From: a virus
Virus record (IMG/VR): IMGVR_UViG_3300044729_003563
Coordinates: 1-35,637 of that record
Reading direction: 5' to 3' (one strand)
Length of the DNA stretch: 35,637 bases
Shown here: piece by piece, positions 5,181-12,422 of the stretch
Numbering within the stretch: position 1 is the first letter of the stretch
How the letters are laid out: each line of letters begins with the position of its first letter
The notes under the pieces: model-generated
Seen by the model: only the letters and a program-made list of their open reading frames with translations
Database searches by the model: none
Told to the model about the DNA's origin: nothing
Translations under genes and position numbers: made by a program

Positions 5181-5624
5181 TCAGGAGAACTCACCAACGA
5201 TGTAGTCGTAGGTGCCAGGGCCGTGGCCGATGCAGTGCCGTCCATCGACCTTGTGGCGCAAGAGGAAGTTAGGGCCGCGTTCGCTGTTGTTATGAAAATG
5301 AAAATGCTCTTCGTTCACATAGCGGCTAAAGGGGGATCCACTGCCAAATCTGTCCCAGGAAGCGTCTGGTCCTGAGCGGCCCCGCTTAGTGATACTGGAC
5401 TCCATCTTCTCAATGGGGACGGTGTCGCCGTACTCGTCGCGGATGACAGCACCGGGCTGGTTCCAGTGCTTGCGCCAGTCGTCGAGGCTGTTGATCCCTT
5501 CCTCGGGGACGACATGAAGTGAGAAACACCAGCCTCTGCTGGACTTGCCGATATGCAGCGGCTCGAAGGGCCGCCCGCAGCATTCGCAGTCGGCTCGTGG
5601 ATGCAAGTAGTAGTTGGTTCCCAT
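5181..5624 (-). CDS. MGTNYYL-type phage protein with zinc-ribbon-like Cys cluster, 147 aa
   Basis: MGTNYYLHPRADCECCGRPF opens the protein; the C-x-C-C-G-R cluster at residues 13-18 with HIGKSSRGWCF next to it is the hallmark of a small family seen in many phages and plasmids, with no assigned role (recollected, not searched). The C-terminal half has NEEHFHFHNN and a closing IGHGPGTYDYIVGEFS. The Cys/His residues could bind a metal ion. It is the first gene of the leftward operon: the 22-bp motif lies 30 nt upstream and no promoter-like repeat is seen further downstream, so the genes from here to the left edge may be one transcript. Confidence 0.85.
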   Translation of the reverse strand: MGTNYYLHPRADCECCGRPFEPLHIGKSSRGWCFSLHVVPEEGINSLDDWRKHWNQPGAVIRDEYGDTVPIEKMESSITKRGRSGPDASWDRFGSGSPFSRYVNEEHFHFHNNSERGPNFLLRHKVDGRHCIGHGPGTYDYIVGEFS

Positions 5625-5654
5625 GGGCGGTCAAGAAGGAAACGAAGGCAGATG

Positions 5655-5680
5655 TGTGCACTGCTGAGTGGGCACACTCA
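5655..5680 (-). promoter_or_regulatory. Leftward operon motif E1
   Basis: Minus strand CTCAGCAGTGCACA preceded by TGAG; here the spacer is 8 nt instead of 4. It lies 30 nt upstream of the ATG at 5624. One of seven copies, all in the same orientation and all at the head of a leftward gene group. Confidence 0.75.
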
Positions 5681-6064
5681 AAGCGCATAGATCAACTGGT
5701 CGTCGCCCAGGTACAGCTCGATCTCGCCCTGCTTGTGGCAGAGCTCGGTGAGCTTCTGGCCGAACTCCTTGTCCCAGTCGCCGTCCCAGAACCCGGCGCC
5801 GCAGCGGTTGCGGGTGAGGATCCAGTCGTGGGCCATGTAGGCCCGCTCGTCCCCCTGGGTGGGGTCGATCATGGTGAGGCGGTGCTCAACCGGATCGAAG
5901 CCGAGCTCAGAAGCCTGGATCCCGAAGGCGGCCCATTCAGCCCAGAGCTTGGCGCGCAGCTCCGGGCTGAGCTTGGCGTCGCCTTCGTTGGAGTAGAAGA
6001 TGTCGTCAGGGGCAATCGAGACGAGAGCCGCAAGGGCGTGTTGGAAGGGGTCGTTGAGAGACAT
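5678..6064 (-). CDS. Conserved-type phage protein with TRNRCGAGFWDGDWD motif, 128 aa
   Basis: Start chosen at 6064 (MSLNDPFQHALAALVSIAPD). The C-terminal half has MAHDWILTRNRCGAGFWDGD followed by WDKEFGQKLTEL and ELYLGDDQLIYAL. This H-D-(F/W)-x-x-T-R-N-x-x-G-x-G-F-W-D-G-D ... LYxGDDxxIY order is a widely distributed phage hypothetical protein; its role is unknown. An upstream extension to 6211 would run antisense through a plausible plus-strand gene and is rejected. It is the last gene of the operon headed at 11.35 kb. Confidence 0.85.
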   Translation of the reverse strand: MSLNDPFQHALAALVSIAPDDIFYSNEGDAKLSPELRAKLWAEWAAFGIQASELGFDPVEHRLTMIDPTQGDERAYMAHDWILTRNRCGAGFWDGDWDKEFGQKLTELCHKQGEIELYLGDDQLIYAL

Positions 6065-6096
6065 GGCGATGATGGTGTGAGACGCAGCACGCGAGC

Positions 6097-6294
6097 ATGA
6101 GCAAGCCGAAGATCCTGAGCCGGCATGAGCTGGATGACGACCGCTGCATTGAGCAGCTGGAGGACGAGCGAGGCCGGACCTACTACCGGGCGTGCACGGA
6201 TGGCGGCGCAATCTGCAGGTCTTGCGAGGACCTGTGGATGGCGCAGATGTACGCCGATCAGATGTGCCTCAAGCGGCAGCTGAAGCCGGAGTGA
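6097..6294 (+). CDS. Small Cys-containing protein on the opposite strand, 65 aa
   Basis: MSKPKILSRHELDDDRCIEQ starts the protein; it ends MCLKRQLKPE. Codons are strongly G/C at third positions, it has C-R-S-C (about residues 41-44) plus two more cysteines, and it looks protein-like throughout. It is one of only three plus-strand genes in the left half. Its last 26 nt overlap, tail to tail, the end of the GHKL/metallopeptidase gene. No plus-strand -10-like box or clear Shine-Dalgarno is seen, so how it is expressed is unclear. Function unknown. Confidence 0.6.
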   Translation: MSKPKILSRHELDDDRCIEQLEDERGRTYYRACTDGGAICRSCEDLWMAQMYADQMCLKRQLKPE

Positions 6295-7642
6295 GCTGCG
6301 GCAGCAGGGCCTGCTCGGTGATGATGCGGGAGAAGATCTTGGCCTCGGCGTGCTCGTGCTGGGCGCTGCCGTCATCGCCGTAGTCGTGGGCCACCTCGTG
6401 GACGATGACGCGGATAGTGGCCTCGAGGCTGTCGAGGTTCTTGCGGGCGATGTTGATGCGGAAGGTCTCGGACTTCTGATCGAAGGAGTGGGTGCCGAGG
6501 ATGTTGTCGTCGCGGAAGTCGACGACCCGCAGGCGCTGGGCAATGGGGGCGAGGCCCAGGGCTGCGGCCGAGGGCTCGATCAGGGAGAGTGCCAACTGCA
6601 GGTTGTGGAGCTCAAGCGGGTTGAGCTCGAGGCTGGTGTAGGTCTCAACCACGTCGCCGCGGCGCTCAGCGCGCAGCCTCTCCAGCGAGAGCTCAGAGTG
6701 CTCCCGGAAGAAGTTGCACACCTCGGGTGTGGTGATCAGGCCGATCTTGCCGAGATGACCGGCGTCGTTAACACCGGCGTGGTCTTTGACCGGGATGGTG
6801 TTGGAGCCATAGGCGTCACGCCAGGCCTGGGCGACGCGTTCCAGGTGCTGCTCTGGGCAGTGGCAAGTGCCGACGCCTTTGGCGTCTTCGCAGCCGGACT
6901 GCAGGTGAACCAGGAGCCGGGCCGGAGAGATACCATCTCGGCAGAGGGCGCTGATCCAGGCGTGGCCGATGTGGTAGTCGAAGTCGAAGGAGTTGACCAT
7001 CCGCCGGTCGCGGTCGGTGCGGACGCCGCCGGTCAGGTTGTAGCCGGCGGCCAGGTTGTCTCGGGTCTCGACATGGATGCCTTTGACGTAGATGCGGCCG
7101 CACTGCTGCTCATCGGTGAGGATCAAGCCCTCCGAGGTGTCGATGGCCGCCAGCCCCTGTTGCAGGTCAATGAAGCGGAGCTGGAAGTCGGCCCACTCCT
7201 CGGGTGTGATCTCGATGCGGACCGAGAAGCATTGGTGCGTGCTAGGCGTGGAGCGCCGGCGGGTGCTGACGGTGAGGACTGGCTGCCCAGGGAATGCCTT
7301 GGACTCGGCCAGGGTGCAGTCCCAGTTCTCGTCGTGGTTGACGATCTGAAGCTTGCGGCCGGCGCGAACCAGGGCCAGGGCGCCCAGTTTCAGACCTTCT
7401 CCGAAGTGGCCGCGGGCGTCTGAGTCGTCAGCCTTGGAGGTGACGCCCATCAGCCAGACGGAGCGGTCGAGCTTGACGCCGAAGTTGGCGACGATGAGCA
7501 TGCCGTCCGTCTGGTTGTAGTTGATGTGCATGGGGTGGCCTTTGTCGCGGGCATCCAGGGCGTTCTGGATGGCCTCGCGAACGCCCTCCCAGACGCCCCA
7601 GTCGGAGACGTACTGGTCGGAGATGGTGAGCTGGAATTTCAT
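6269..7642 (-). CDS. GHKL (Hsp90/histidine kinase-like) ATPase with C-terminal HExxH metallopeptidase-like motif, 457 aa
   Basis: Start chosen at ATG 7642 (MKFQLTISDQYVSDWG), behind a CU-rich leader (CGTCCTCTC); an upstream start at 7726 would overlap the preceding gene. Residues 22-31 (REAIQNALDA) match the N-box of the GHKL ATP-binding fold, and residues 78-85 (GHFGEGLK) match the glycine-rich lid. Residues 415-419 (HEVAH) followed by DYGDDGSAQHEHAE match a zinc-metallopeptidase active site with possible third ligands. ATP-driven remodelling coupled to a protease or a structural zinc site is plausible; the substrate is unknown. Similar ATPase genes occur in other large phages. The 3' end overlaps a plus-strand gene. 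Confidence 0.8.
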   Translation of the reverse strand: MKFQLTISDQYVSDWGVWEGVREAIQNALDARDKGHPMHINYNQTDGMLIVANFGVKLDRSVWLMGVTSKADDSDARGHFGEGLKLGALALVRAGRKLQIVNHDENWDCTLAESKAFPGQPVLTVSTRRRSTPSTHQCFSVRIEITPEEWADFQLRFIDLQQGLAAIDTSEGLILTDEQQCGRIYVKGIHVETRDNLAAGYNLTGGVRTDRDRRMVNSFDFDYHIGHAWISALCRDGISPARLLVHLQSGCEDAKGVGTCHCPEQHLERVAQAWRDAYGSNTIPVKDHAGVNDAGHLGKIGLITTPEVCNFFREHSELSLERLRAERRGDVVETYTSLELNPLELHNLQLALSLIEPSAAALGLAPIAQRLRVVDFRDDNILGTHSFDQKSETFRINIARKNLDSLEATIRVIVHEVAHDYGDDGSAQHEHAEAKIFSRIITEQALLPQLTPASAAA

Positions 7643-7676
7643 GGGGCGAGAGATGAGAGGACGAAGACGGAAAAGA

Positions 7677-8378
7677 TCAGGCGGCGACGCGGTAGTTGCG
7701 TTCCTGCCTGCGGCGGAGGTAGTCATTGATTCGCAGGGCCCTGGCGGCCTTTCGCTGCGACTCGGCGTCTCCGGTCGTGGCCCCGTCGAGCCACTCCTGG
7801 ATGGTCTCCATGGAGATCGATTCTTCGGCGATGCCGCGTTCGTCTTTGATTTGCCGGCAGGCGAAGAGGTGGTCGACGTAGCAGGCCAGGACGCAGCCGA
7901 CCTGGTTGTGATCCCAGTCAGAGACGCGGGGCCAGGAGCAGAGGCTGTTTGGGTAGTGACTGATGAAGCCGCTGCGGCTGGTGAACCATTCGTTGATTTT
8001 GTCGTCGAGTCGCTTGCCGCGTACGACGCGAAGCATTGCCGTCAGGGACGAGCGATCGAGCTTGGCGAACAGTCTGTCGGTGGTGAAGTTGTATTCGCGA
8101 GGGGATTGCATTTCCTCGAAGTCGAGGGGGATGCCGATCACCTGAGCGAGAGCGTCGACATAGGCCTTGGCGTATTTGTTACGGACGTAGCCAAAGTTGA
8201 CGTTCGAGTAGAACATCTCATAGAGATTTTCATTGAGGATTTCACCAGAGTCGTCGATGAACATTTGCTCTTCGGCAAAGTCGATGGCTTGGTCGTGAGA
8301 AGACTCGTAAAAGCCGGCGAATGGCACCAAGGCTGAGAAGCTGGTGCGCTTGCATTCACCGGCGCATGGGTCATTCAT
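7677..8378 (-). CDS. Conserved-type phage protein, 233 aa
   Basis: Start chosen at ATG 8378 (MNDPCAGECKRTSFSALVPF), behind a CU-rich leader; the frame is open to 8681, but that part belongs to the HNH gene in another frame. The layout FAGFYESSHDQAIDFAEEQM, NVNFGYVRNKYAKAYVDALA, PREYNFTTDRLF and SRSGFISHYPNSL resembles a phage protein family I have seen with conserved FYxSxHDxxID..A..Q and PxxYNFxTDRxF motifs and no known function. It is soluble and acidic in its first half; the C-terminus is basic (RRRQERNYRVAA). It lies 34 nt upstream of the GHKL gene. Confidence 0.8.
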   Translation of the reverse strand: MNDPCAGECKRTSFSALVPFAGFYESSHDQAIDFAEEQMFIDDSGEILNENLYEMFYSNVNFGYVRNKYAKAYVDALAQVIGIPLDFEEMQSPREYNFTTDRLFAKLDRSSLTAMLRVVRGKRLDDKINEWFTSRSGFISHYPNSLCSWPRVSDWDHNQVGCVLACYVDHLFACRQIKDERGIAEESISMETIQEWLDGATTGDAESQRKAARALRINDYLRRRQERNYRVAA

Positions 8379-8403
8379 GGGGTGAGAGAGGAGAGGATGA
8401 AGG

Positions 8404-9090
8404 TCAGGAGGATTTGCTGCAAGCCTTATGGACGGAACCGATAGACACCTTGAAGGCGGCCGAAATTCGCCTGTAGGTTTCACCGGCTGCGCGCATGGCT
8501 CGCATCTGCTCGCGCATTTCTTCGGTGACCCGGAAGTGTGGGTGGCTGGAGCTACGGCGTGCGCCCTTGAGCAGCTTCTCTGGCTCCATTCCGGCGCGGT
8601 CGATATGGCGCCATGAGCGATTGGCGCAGATGTCGAATGCGCAGGTAATGGTGACGCCGAAGCGTCGGCCGATTTCTGCATAGGTCAACCCTTGTAGCCT
8701 GAGGCCAAGGATTTGAATGATTGCGTCATCGGACAAGACGGAATTGCCGTGTTCTTGCCCTTTGGGAGCAATGCTTCTTCCTGCCTTGATGCGGTCGTCG
8801 GTGTTCTCCTGGCAGGTGCCCAGGTAGAGGTGGCCCGGGTTGACGCACGAAGTGTTGTGGCACTTGTGTAGTACATGCAGGGATGTGTCGCTGATGGGCC
8901 CATTGCTGAGCTCCCAGCTGACGCGATGGGCTCTGGCCGGCCTGGACGCTCGGACTCCGATCGACCCATAGCCGCGGCGGTCCTTGCTGGCTGTCCAGAT
9001 CCAGCAGGGAGTGTCGACGTACGGCCCGACGGGGCCGCACTTGTCGACTTTCTCCCAGAACCGCTCCTCGAGAGGTCGCTTTGCTGGCAT
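8404..9090 (-). CDS. HNH homing-type endonuclease, free-standing, 228 aa
   Basis: The N-terminal half has the HNH_3 arrangement: CWIWTASKDRRGYGSIGV, then ARAHRVSWELSNGPI, HVLHKCHNTSCVNPGHLYLG (residues about 73-92) and ENTDDRIKAG. The C-terminal half has two helix-turn-helix-like segments (LTYAEIGRRFGVTITCAFDI and ETYRRISAAFKVSIGSVHKA), which probably give DNA-binding specificity. It would nick or cut DNA and spread by homing. It starts 3 nt after the DUF932 gene and probably inserted here as a mobile gene. All expected metal and catalytic residues of the HNH core appear present. Confidence 0.92.
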   Translation of the reverse strand: MPAKRPLEERFWEKVDKCGPVGPYVDTPCWIWTASKDRRGYGSIGVRASRPARAHRVSWELSNGPISDTSLHVLHKCHNTSCVNPGHLYLGTCQENTDDRIKAGRSIAPKGQEHGNSVLSDDAIIQILGLRLQGLTYAEIGRRFGVTITCAFDICANRSWRHIDRAGMEPEKLLKGARRSSSHPHFRVTEEMREQMRAMRAAGETYRRISAAFKVSIGSVHKACSKSS

Positions 9091-9093
9091 GGG

Positions 9094-10167
9094 TCAGAGA
9101 GCTATGGCCAGCTCGCGGGCGCGCTGGATAACGCTTTTGCCGGTACCGAAGAGGGCCGAGTGAGTACGGCGTAGGCCGGCACCGGCTGTCTTGGTGGAAG
9201 ACTCCACCTGGGTGACAGCGTTGAACGCAGCCCAGGCGGTATTGGCGACACCGGGAATGTCGTGGCCAAGGCCGTAGTTCCAGGCTTCCTTGAGTTGAGC
9301 CCAGCGGCGTGGCATGTCCTCCACCGACGCTGGACGGGTGTCACCGTCGGGGAGTTGAACCGGGGGCAGGGAGTAGACGCGCTCGAGGTAATGGCGGAAG
9401 CCGTCGTAAGTGACGGCCTTGGATTGCAGCATCTGCATCTCAGTGATGACAGTTGGCAGCTGCTGACGGCCCAGGTCGATCTGCCCGATGAGTGAGTCGA
9501 TCTGGCCGATCTCGAAGGTGTTGTGACGGATCCGCATGTGCTTGTTGTTGCGGTCGGCGTCCGTCATGGCGAAGCCGAGTGTGTTCGCGCAGACAACTCT
9601 GACCGGGGTCAGCATGGCGCCGAGGGCGGTCTTGCCGTCGTGGCCGAGATAGCCAACGAAGTTGAGGTTGACGGTGTCGCCAGGCAGGACGTCTTTGGTG
9701 GCGCCGCGGATCTTGGCAGTGAAGGCCACCTTGGCGCCGCCGCGCAGGACGACGACGGTGTCCATGTCGACCTCCTCGCGCAGGGCAGAGGCGAAGTCGA
9801 GCAGGCGCTGGTTGGGGATGACCTGGTAGCCAGGGCTGGCGGTGCCGAGGATCTTGCGCTCATCGGGCCGCCAGATGGCAACGCGGTTCTCGCGCATGGA
9901 GATCAGCCGTTCCTCGAGGGCCTCCTGGATATGAGCGGTGCGCTCTTCAGGGGAGGAGAACTCGCGGTCGGCTGCCTGGGCGACAGCATCGAGCAGGTCC
10001 TGGGACTTGATGTCGCCGGCCCAGAGCTGCAGTTGGTCGACCGGGAAGAGGGCGCCGGCGCGGCGGAAGGCTTCCTCCGCGGGGAGCGTGCCTTCAAGGA
10101 CGGTGCCGAGACCGTGCCAGGCGCGTTCGCCGTTGAGCATGACGCCGGAGGTGAATTCGTGAGCCAT
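9094..10167 (-). CDS. DUF932 / TIGR03299-type phage-plasmid protein, 357 aa
   Basis: MAHEFTSGVMLNGERAWHGL is the typical opening of this family. Further marks are WRPDERKILGTASPGYQVIP (residues about 99-118), VLRGGAKVAFTAKIRGATKD, VRVVCANTLGFAM and MRIRHNTF. The family is about 320-400 aa and is widespread on phages and plasmids; its biochemical role is not established. The length and motif order are normal here. The start lies behind a CGTCCTCTC leader and 45 nt after the next upstream gene. Confidence 0.93.
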   Translation of the reverse strand: MAHEFTSGVMLNGERAWHGLGTVLEGTLPAEEAFRRAGALFPVDQLQLWAGDIKSQDLLDAVAQAADREFSSPEERTAHIQEALEERLISMRENRVAIWRPDERKILGTASPGYQVIPNQRLLDFASALREEVDMDTVVVLRGGAKVAFTAKIRGATKDVLPGDTVNLNFVGYLGHDGKTALGAMLTPVRVVCANTLGFAMTDADRNNKHMRIRHNTFEIGQIDSLIGQIDLGRQQLPTVITEMQMLQSKAVTYDGFRHYLERVYSLPPVQLPDGDTRPASVEDMPRRWAQLKEAWNYGLGHDIPGVANTAWAAFNAVTQVESSTKTAGAGLRRTHSALFGTGKSVIQRARELAIAL

Positions 10168-10211
10168 GGAGAAAAAGGGGTTGAGAGGACGGGGTTGGAA
10201 GGTGTTAAAGG

Positions 10212-10757
10212 TCAGCCGAGTTCGTCGCTGAAGCGCGCATAGAAGTGCTTCTCGAACTCGGCTTCTGAGATGCCGAGGGCGCCGAGCATGGCGTCGCTGA
10301 CCAGCAAGCGGCGCAGGGCCTGCTTGCCGTCGTGACCCAGGTCTTTGATGGACTGGAGCCGTTCGCCGGTGAACGATGCCGTCATCGGCTTGAGCACGGT
10401 GTAGACCAGTTCCTGGCTGGCCAACAGCATGCGGATGTCGGCGTCGGCGCGGGTGGCGATTGCCAGGTCGAGCGGGTTGTTGATCTTGGCGTGCGGCTCG
10501 ACTGTGGTCTTGATTCCGTGGACCACGGCATCAAGCAGGAAGCTGACCAGGTGGAGCAGCTGCGGCATGATCACGCCGCCGCCATCGAGCACGATCTGCT
10601 CGATGACGACGGTCAGATCCAGGAGGCCGCAGCTGGGATCGGAGACCGGCAGGGTGGGCAGGGTCGTGCTGCGCGGCGGCAGCCCGCCCTCCTTGCGGAG
10701 GTTGCGGATGCGCTCGAGCAGCTGGGACGGAGAGACGCTGTCGGGGATGTCACTCAT
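10212..10757 (-). CDS. Hypothetical helical protein, 181 aa
   Basis: Start chosen at ATG 10757 (MSDIPDSVSPSQLLERIRNL), which overlaps the stop of the upstream gene by 8 nt (ATGAGTGA). The open frame continues to 10958, but that part lies within the upstream gene. The middle is hydrophobic and helical (IMPQLLHLVSFLLDAVVHGI), possibly membrane-associated but interrupted by charged residues. The C-terminus is acidic (EAEFEKHFYARFSDELG). No family is recognised. It lies between the DUF932 gene and the 189-aa gene, in the operon headed at 11.35 kb. Confidence 0.75.
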   Translation of the reverse strand: MSDIPDSVSPSQLLERIRNLRKEGGLPPRSTTLPTLPVSDPSCGLLDLTVVIEQIVLDGGGVIMPQLLHLVSFLLDAVVHGIKTTVEPHAKINNPLDLAIATRADADIRMLLASQELVYTVLKPMTASFTGERLQSIKDLGHDGKQALRRLLVSDAMLGALGISEAEFEKHFYARFSDELG

Positions 10758-11319
10758 GAGGTTCTGGAAGAGGCGGTTGCCCGAAGGCTCGCCGGAGGTG
10801 GTTGACGGCGATCTCCAGGTCGTCGATCGAGGGGCCGATAGCCGTGGCTCGCACCTCCGGCTGCTCGATCCCGTCGGAGTCGAGGGGTATAACCCGGAAG
10901 AACGTAGCCGAATGTCCGACTTTCGTCTGCAGCTTGACAGCCGTGTCTGGCATGTCAAGCGCGGCGAGGGCGCCGAGCAGGGAGCGGACAGACCAGGGGG
11001 TCTGCTGCTCCTGGGTGAACGGGTCGGTAGAGCCCCGGCAGGGCAGGCGCAGGACGACCGTGCTGTTGATCGGGGTCAGCAGCACCAGGTCGAGGTACGG
11101 TCGGGAGCCGTACTTAGATCCTTCGCCGTGGAAGGTGATGTCGGCGCCGACCGGGGCGCCGATGATGGCGGGACATTCGGGCCCGGGCTTGTCGGCGGTC
11201 TCGCCGTAGATGTAGAGGGTGCCGCTGGCGGAGATGCCGACGGTGGTGACGTCGGGCTCAGGTGTGGCGGGAACGACCCAGGCGGGGAGAGCCGGGTCGA
11301 GGGTTGCGAGATTGCTCAT
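10750..11319 (-). CDS. Hypothetical beta-rich protein, 189 aa
   Basis: Start chosen at 11319 (MSNLATLDPALPAWVVPATP), 24 nt after the operon motif. A beta-rich core follows (VGISASGTLYIYGETADK, GADITFHGEGSKYGSRPYLD, LVLLTPINSTVVLRLPCRGS), then QTPWSVRSLLGALAALD and VGHSATFFRVIPLDSD. The C-terminus is proline-rich (FGQPPLPEPHE). It has the look of a nucleic-acid or ligand-binding beta-barrel, but I cannot name a family. It is the first gene of the operon that also holds the DUF932, HNH and GHKL genes. Confidence 0.8.
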   Translation of the reverse strand: MSNLATLDPALPAWVVPATPEPDVTTVGISASGTLYIYGETADKPGPECPAIIGAPVGADITFHGEGSKYGSRPYLDLVLLTPINSTVVLRLPCRGSTDPFTQEQQTPWSVRSLLGALAALDMPDTAVKLQTKVGHSATFFRVIPLDSDGIEQPEVRATAIGPSIDDLEIAVNHLRRAFGQPPLPEPHE

Positions 11320-11343
11320 CGGAGACTGAAAGGAACGCAAGTG

Positions 11344-11365
11344 TGTGCACTGCTGAGAGTGCTCA
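11344..11365 (-). promoter_or_regulatory. Leftward operon motif E2
   Basis: Minus strand TTGAG-CACT-CTCAGCAGTGCACA, 24 nt upstream of the ATG at 11319. The left part of the dyad overlaps the stop codon of the upstream 64-aa gene. Confidence 0.8.
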
Positions 11366-11557
11366 ACTCAGAGGCATGCCCTCTTCTCGCATCTGCCGAA
11401 CCAGCCGGGTGACCAGGGCAGCGGCAAACGCGATGTCCGGCCGGATGCCATCGCCATCACCGGCTGCTATGAGCAGCAGATCGATGAGCTTGTGCACCTC
11501 GGCCGGGGCGAGAGAGAAGTGGAGGTTGGACTTGGTCGGAAAGGTGAAAGTGTCCAC
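11363..11557 (-). CDS. Hypothetical protein, 64 aa
   Basis: GTG start (MDTFTFPTKSNLHFSLAPAE), then HKLIDLLLIAAGDGDG and a helical C-terminus (FAAALVTRLVRQMREEGM). The codons for LAPA and AAGD are the two arms of the junction hairpin repeat (CGCCCCGGC and GCAGCCGGTGATG) separated by about 28 nt, so the repeat may have been split or absorbed into the gene. It lies directly before motif E2 and is the last gene of the operon headed at 13.77 kb. Function unknown. Confidence 0.65.
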   Translation of the reverse strand: MDTFTFPTKSNLHFSLAPAEVHKLIDLLLIAAGDGDGIRPDIAFAAALVTRLVRQMREEGMPLS

Positions 11558-11580
11558 GTAGAAAGGAGGGGAGACTATAC

Positions 11581-12204
11581 TCAGTAGGCAGTCATGCCCT
11601 TGACGTCGTCTTCGCTCAGCTCAATTCCGACCTGGCGGAAGTACGGAATTGAAGCAATCGCGCAGAGTTTTTGAGCAACATCAGCGCGTCTTGCTTCGCC
11701 AACAGATGATGAAATCAGGGCGTATTGCAGCAGGAAGCTGCGGCTTACCTCAAGGTTGATCTTGAGGAAGGCAGCTGGGAGCTGAGCTCCCCTAATGGCC
11801 TGCTCCTGGGCTTGGCGCCGGCGGACCGCCGAGGGACGGACGCCGCCAGAGGCGACAAGCTCGCCCTGCTGCTCGGGGCCGATGCTGGGCGGGGAGGCAG
11901 GGAGACGATCAGGGTCTCCCCACCCGGACTCAGGATCAAGAGGGAGCGAAGGCTCAGGTAGCTCCTGAGGCTCAGGCTCGTCCACGCCGAAGTCCAGAGT
12001 GAGGACAGAGGCCTTGAGGACTTCGTCGTAGATGACGCAGCTGTCGTCAAAGGCGAATCCTTTCTTGACGATGTCGCTGATGCTGGGCGGGAAGATGACG
12101 GTGCACTCGCCACCAGCTGCTGTCTGCTTGCTGTAGTAGGCGTAGTGCCAGCCCCCGTGGCGGAGGCTGGGCTTGGGGTCAGAGGTGATGTGGCGGACTG
12201 CCAT
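11581..12204 (-). CDS. Hypothetical protein, 207 aa
   Basis: Start chosen at ATG 12204 (MAVRHITSDPKPSLRHGGWH), behind a long CU-rich leader (TCTCCTCTCTGTCTCTCC). The first part is beta-like (YAYYSKQTAAGGECTVIFPP), followed by a proline- and glutamate-rich linker (EPEPQELPEPSLPLDPESGW) and a helical C-terminal part (QALPAAFLKINLE-type segment, YALISSSVGEARRADVAQKL). No family recognised. The linker suggests two domains. It ends 23 nt before the 64-aa gene. Confidence 0.75.
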   Translation of the reverse strand: MAVRHITSDPKPSLRHGGWHYAYYSKQTAAGGECTVIFPPSISDIVKKGFAFDDSCVIYDEVLKASVLTLDFGVDEPEPQELPEPSLPLDPESGWGDPDRLPASPPSIGPEQQGELVASGGVRPSAVRRRQAQEQAIRGAQLPAAFLKINLEVSRSFLLQYALISSSVGEARRADVAQKLCAIASIPYFRQVGIELSEDDVKGMTAY

Positions 12205-12422
12205 GTTGAGATGGAGAGACAGAGAGGAGACGACTGGAGCCAGCCCCGCACCTGCTGCCCCTGGTCGCCAGGGAGGAGCAGCGCGTCGCTGATGCGGGGC
12301 ATGGAGGGATCGCACAACTGGTTGAGTGCGAGGCGGCCGCGGCCGGACAGGGGCGACAGGAGGGCCTGCCCGGCCGGCGTTGTGACGTGAAGGAGGTCAG
12401 GCCGCGGGGCCTGGCCGCTCAC
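11745..12422 (-). CDS. Possible small gene between Gp157 and the 207-aa gene; 3' end unresolved
   Basis: A GTG at 12422 overlaps the stop of the Gp157-like gene as GTGA and opens a frame (SGQAPRPDLLHVTTPAGQAL, then ISDALLLPGDQGQQVRGWLQ) with G/C-rich third positions over about 73 codons to 12205. No stop occurs there, and the frame continues in antiphase through the next gene to 11745, where it reads as low-complexity Ser/Thr/Arg. Only the first 73 codons look real. Either the gene ends by a frameshift near 12205, or an indel is present, or it is not a gene. Otherwise this 214-nt stretch has no assignment. Confidence 0.3.
   Translation of the reverse strand: MSGQAPRPDLLHVTTPAGQALLSPLSGRGRLALNQLCDPSMPRISDALLLPGDQGQQVRGWLQSSPLCLSISTWQSATSPLTPSPASATGAGTTPTTASRQQLVASAPSSSRPASATSSRKDSPLTTAASSTTKSSRPLSSLWTSAWTSLSLRSYLSLRSLLILSPGGETLIVSLPPRPASAPSSRASLSPLAASVPRRSAGAKPRSRPLGELSSQLPSSRSTLR

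Noticed and set aside
6350-7423. Plus-strand open frame of 357 codons
   Set aside because: Antisense shadow of the GHKL/metallopeptidase gene; Val/Gly/Ala/Asp-rich with no domain.
9523-10242. Plus-strand open frame of 239 codons
   Set aside because: Antisense shadow of the DUF932 gene, which has clear family motifs.
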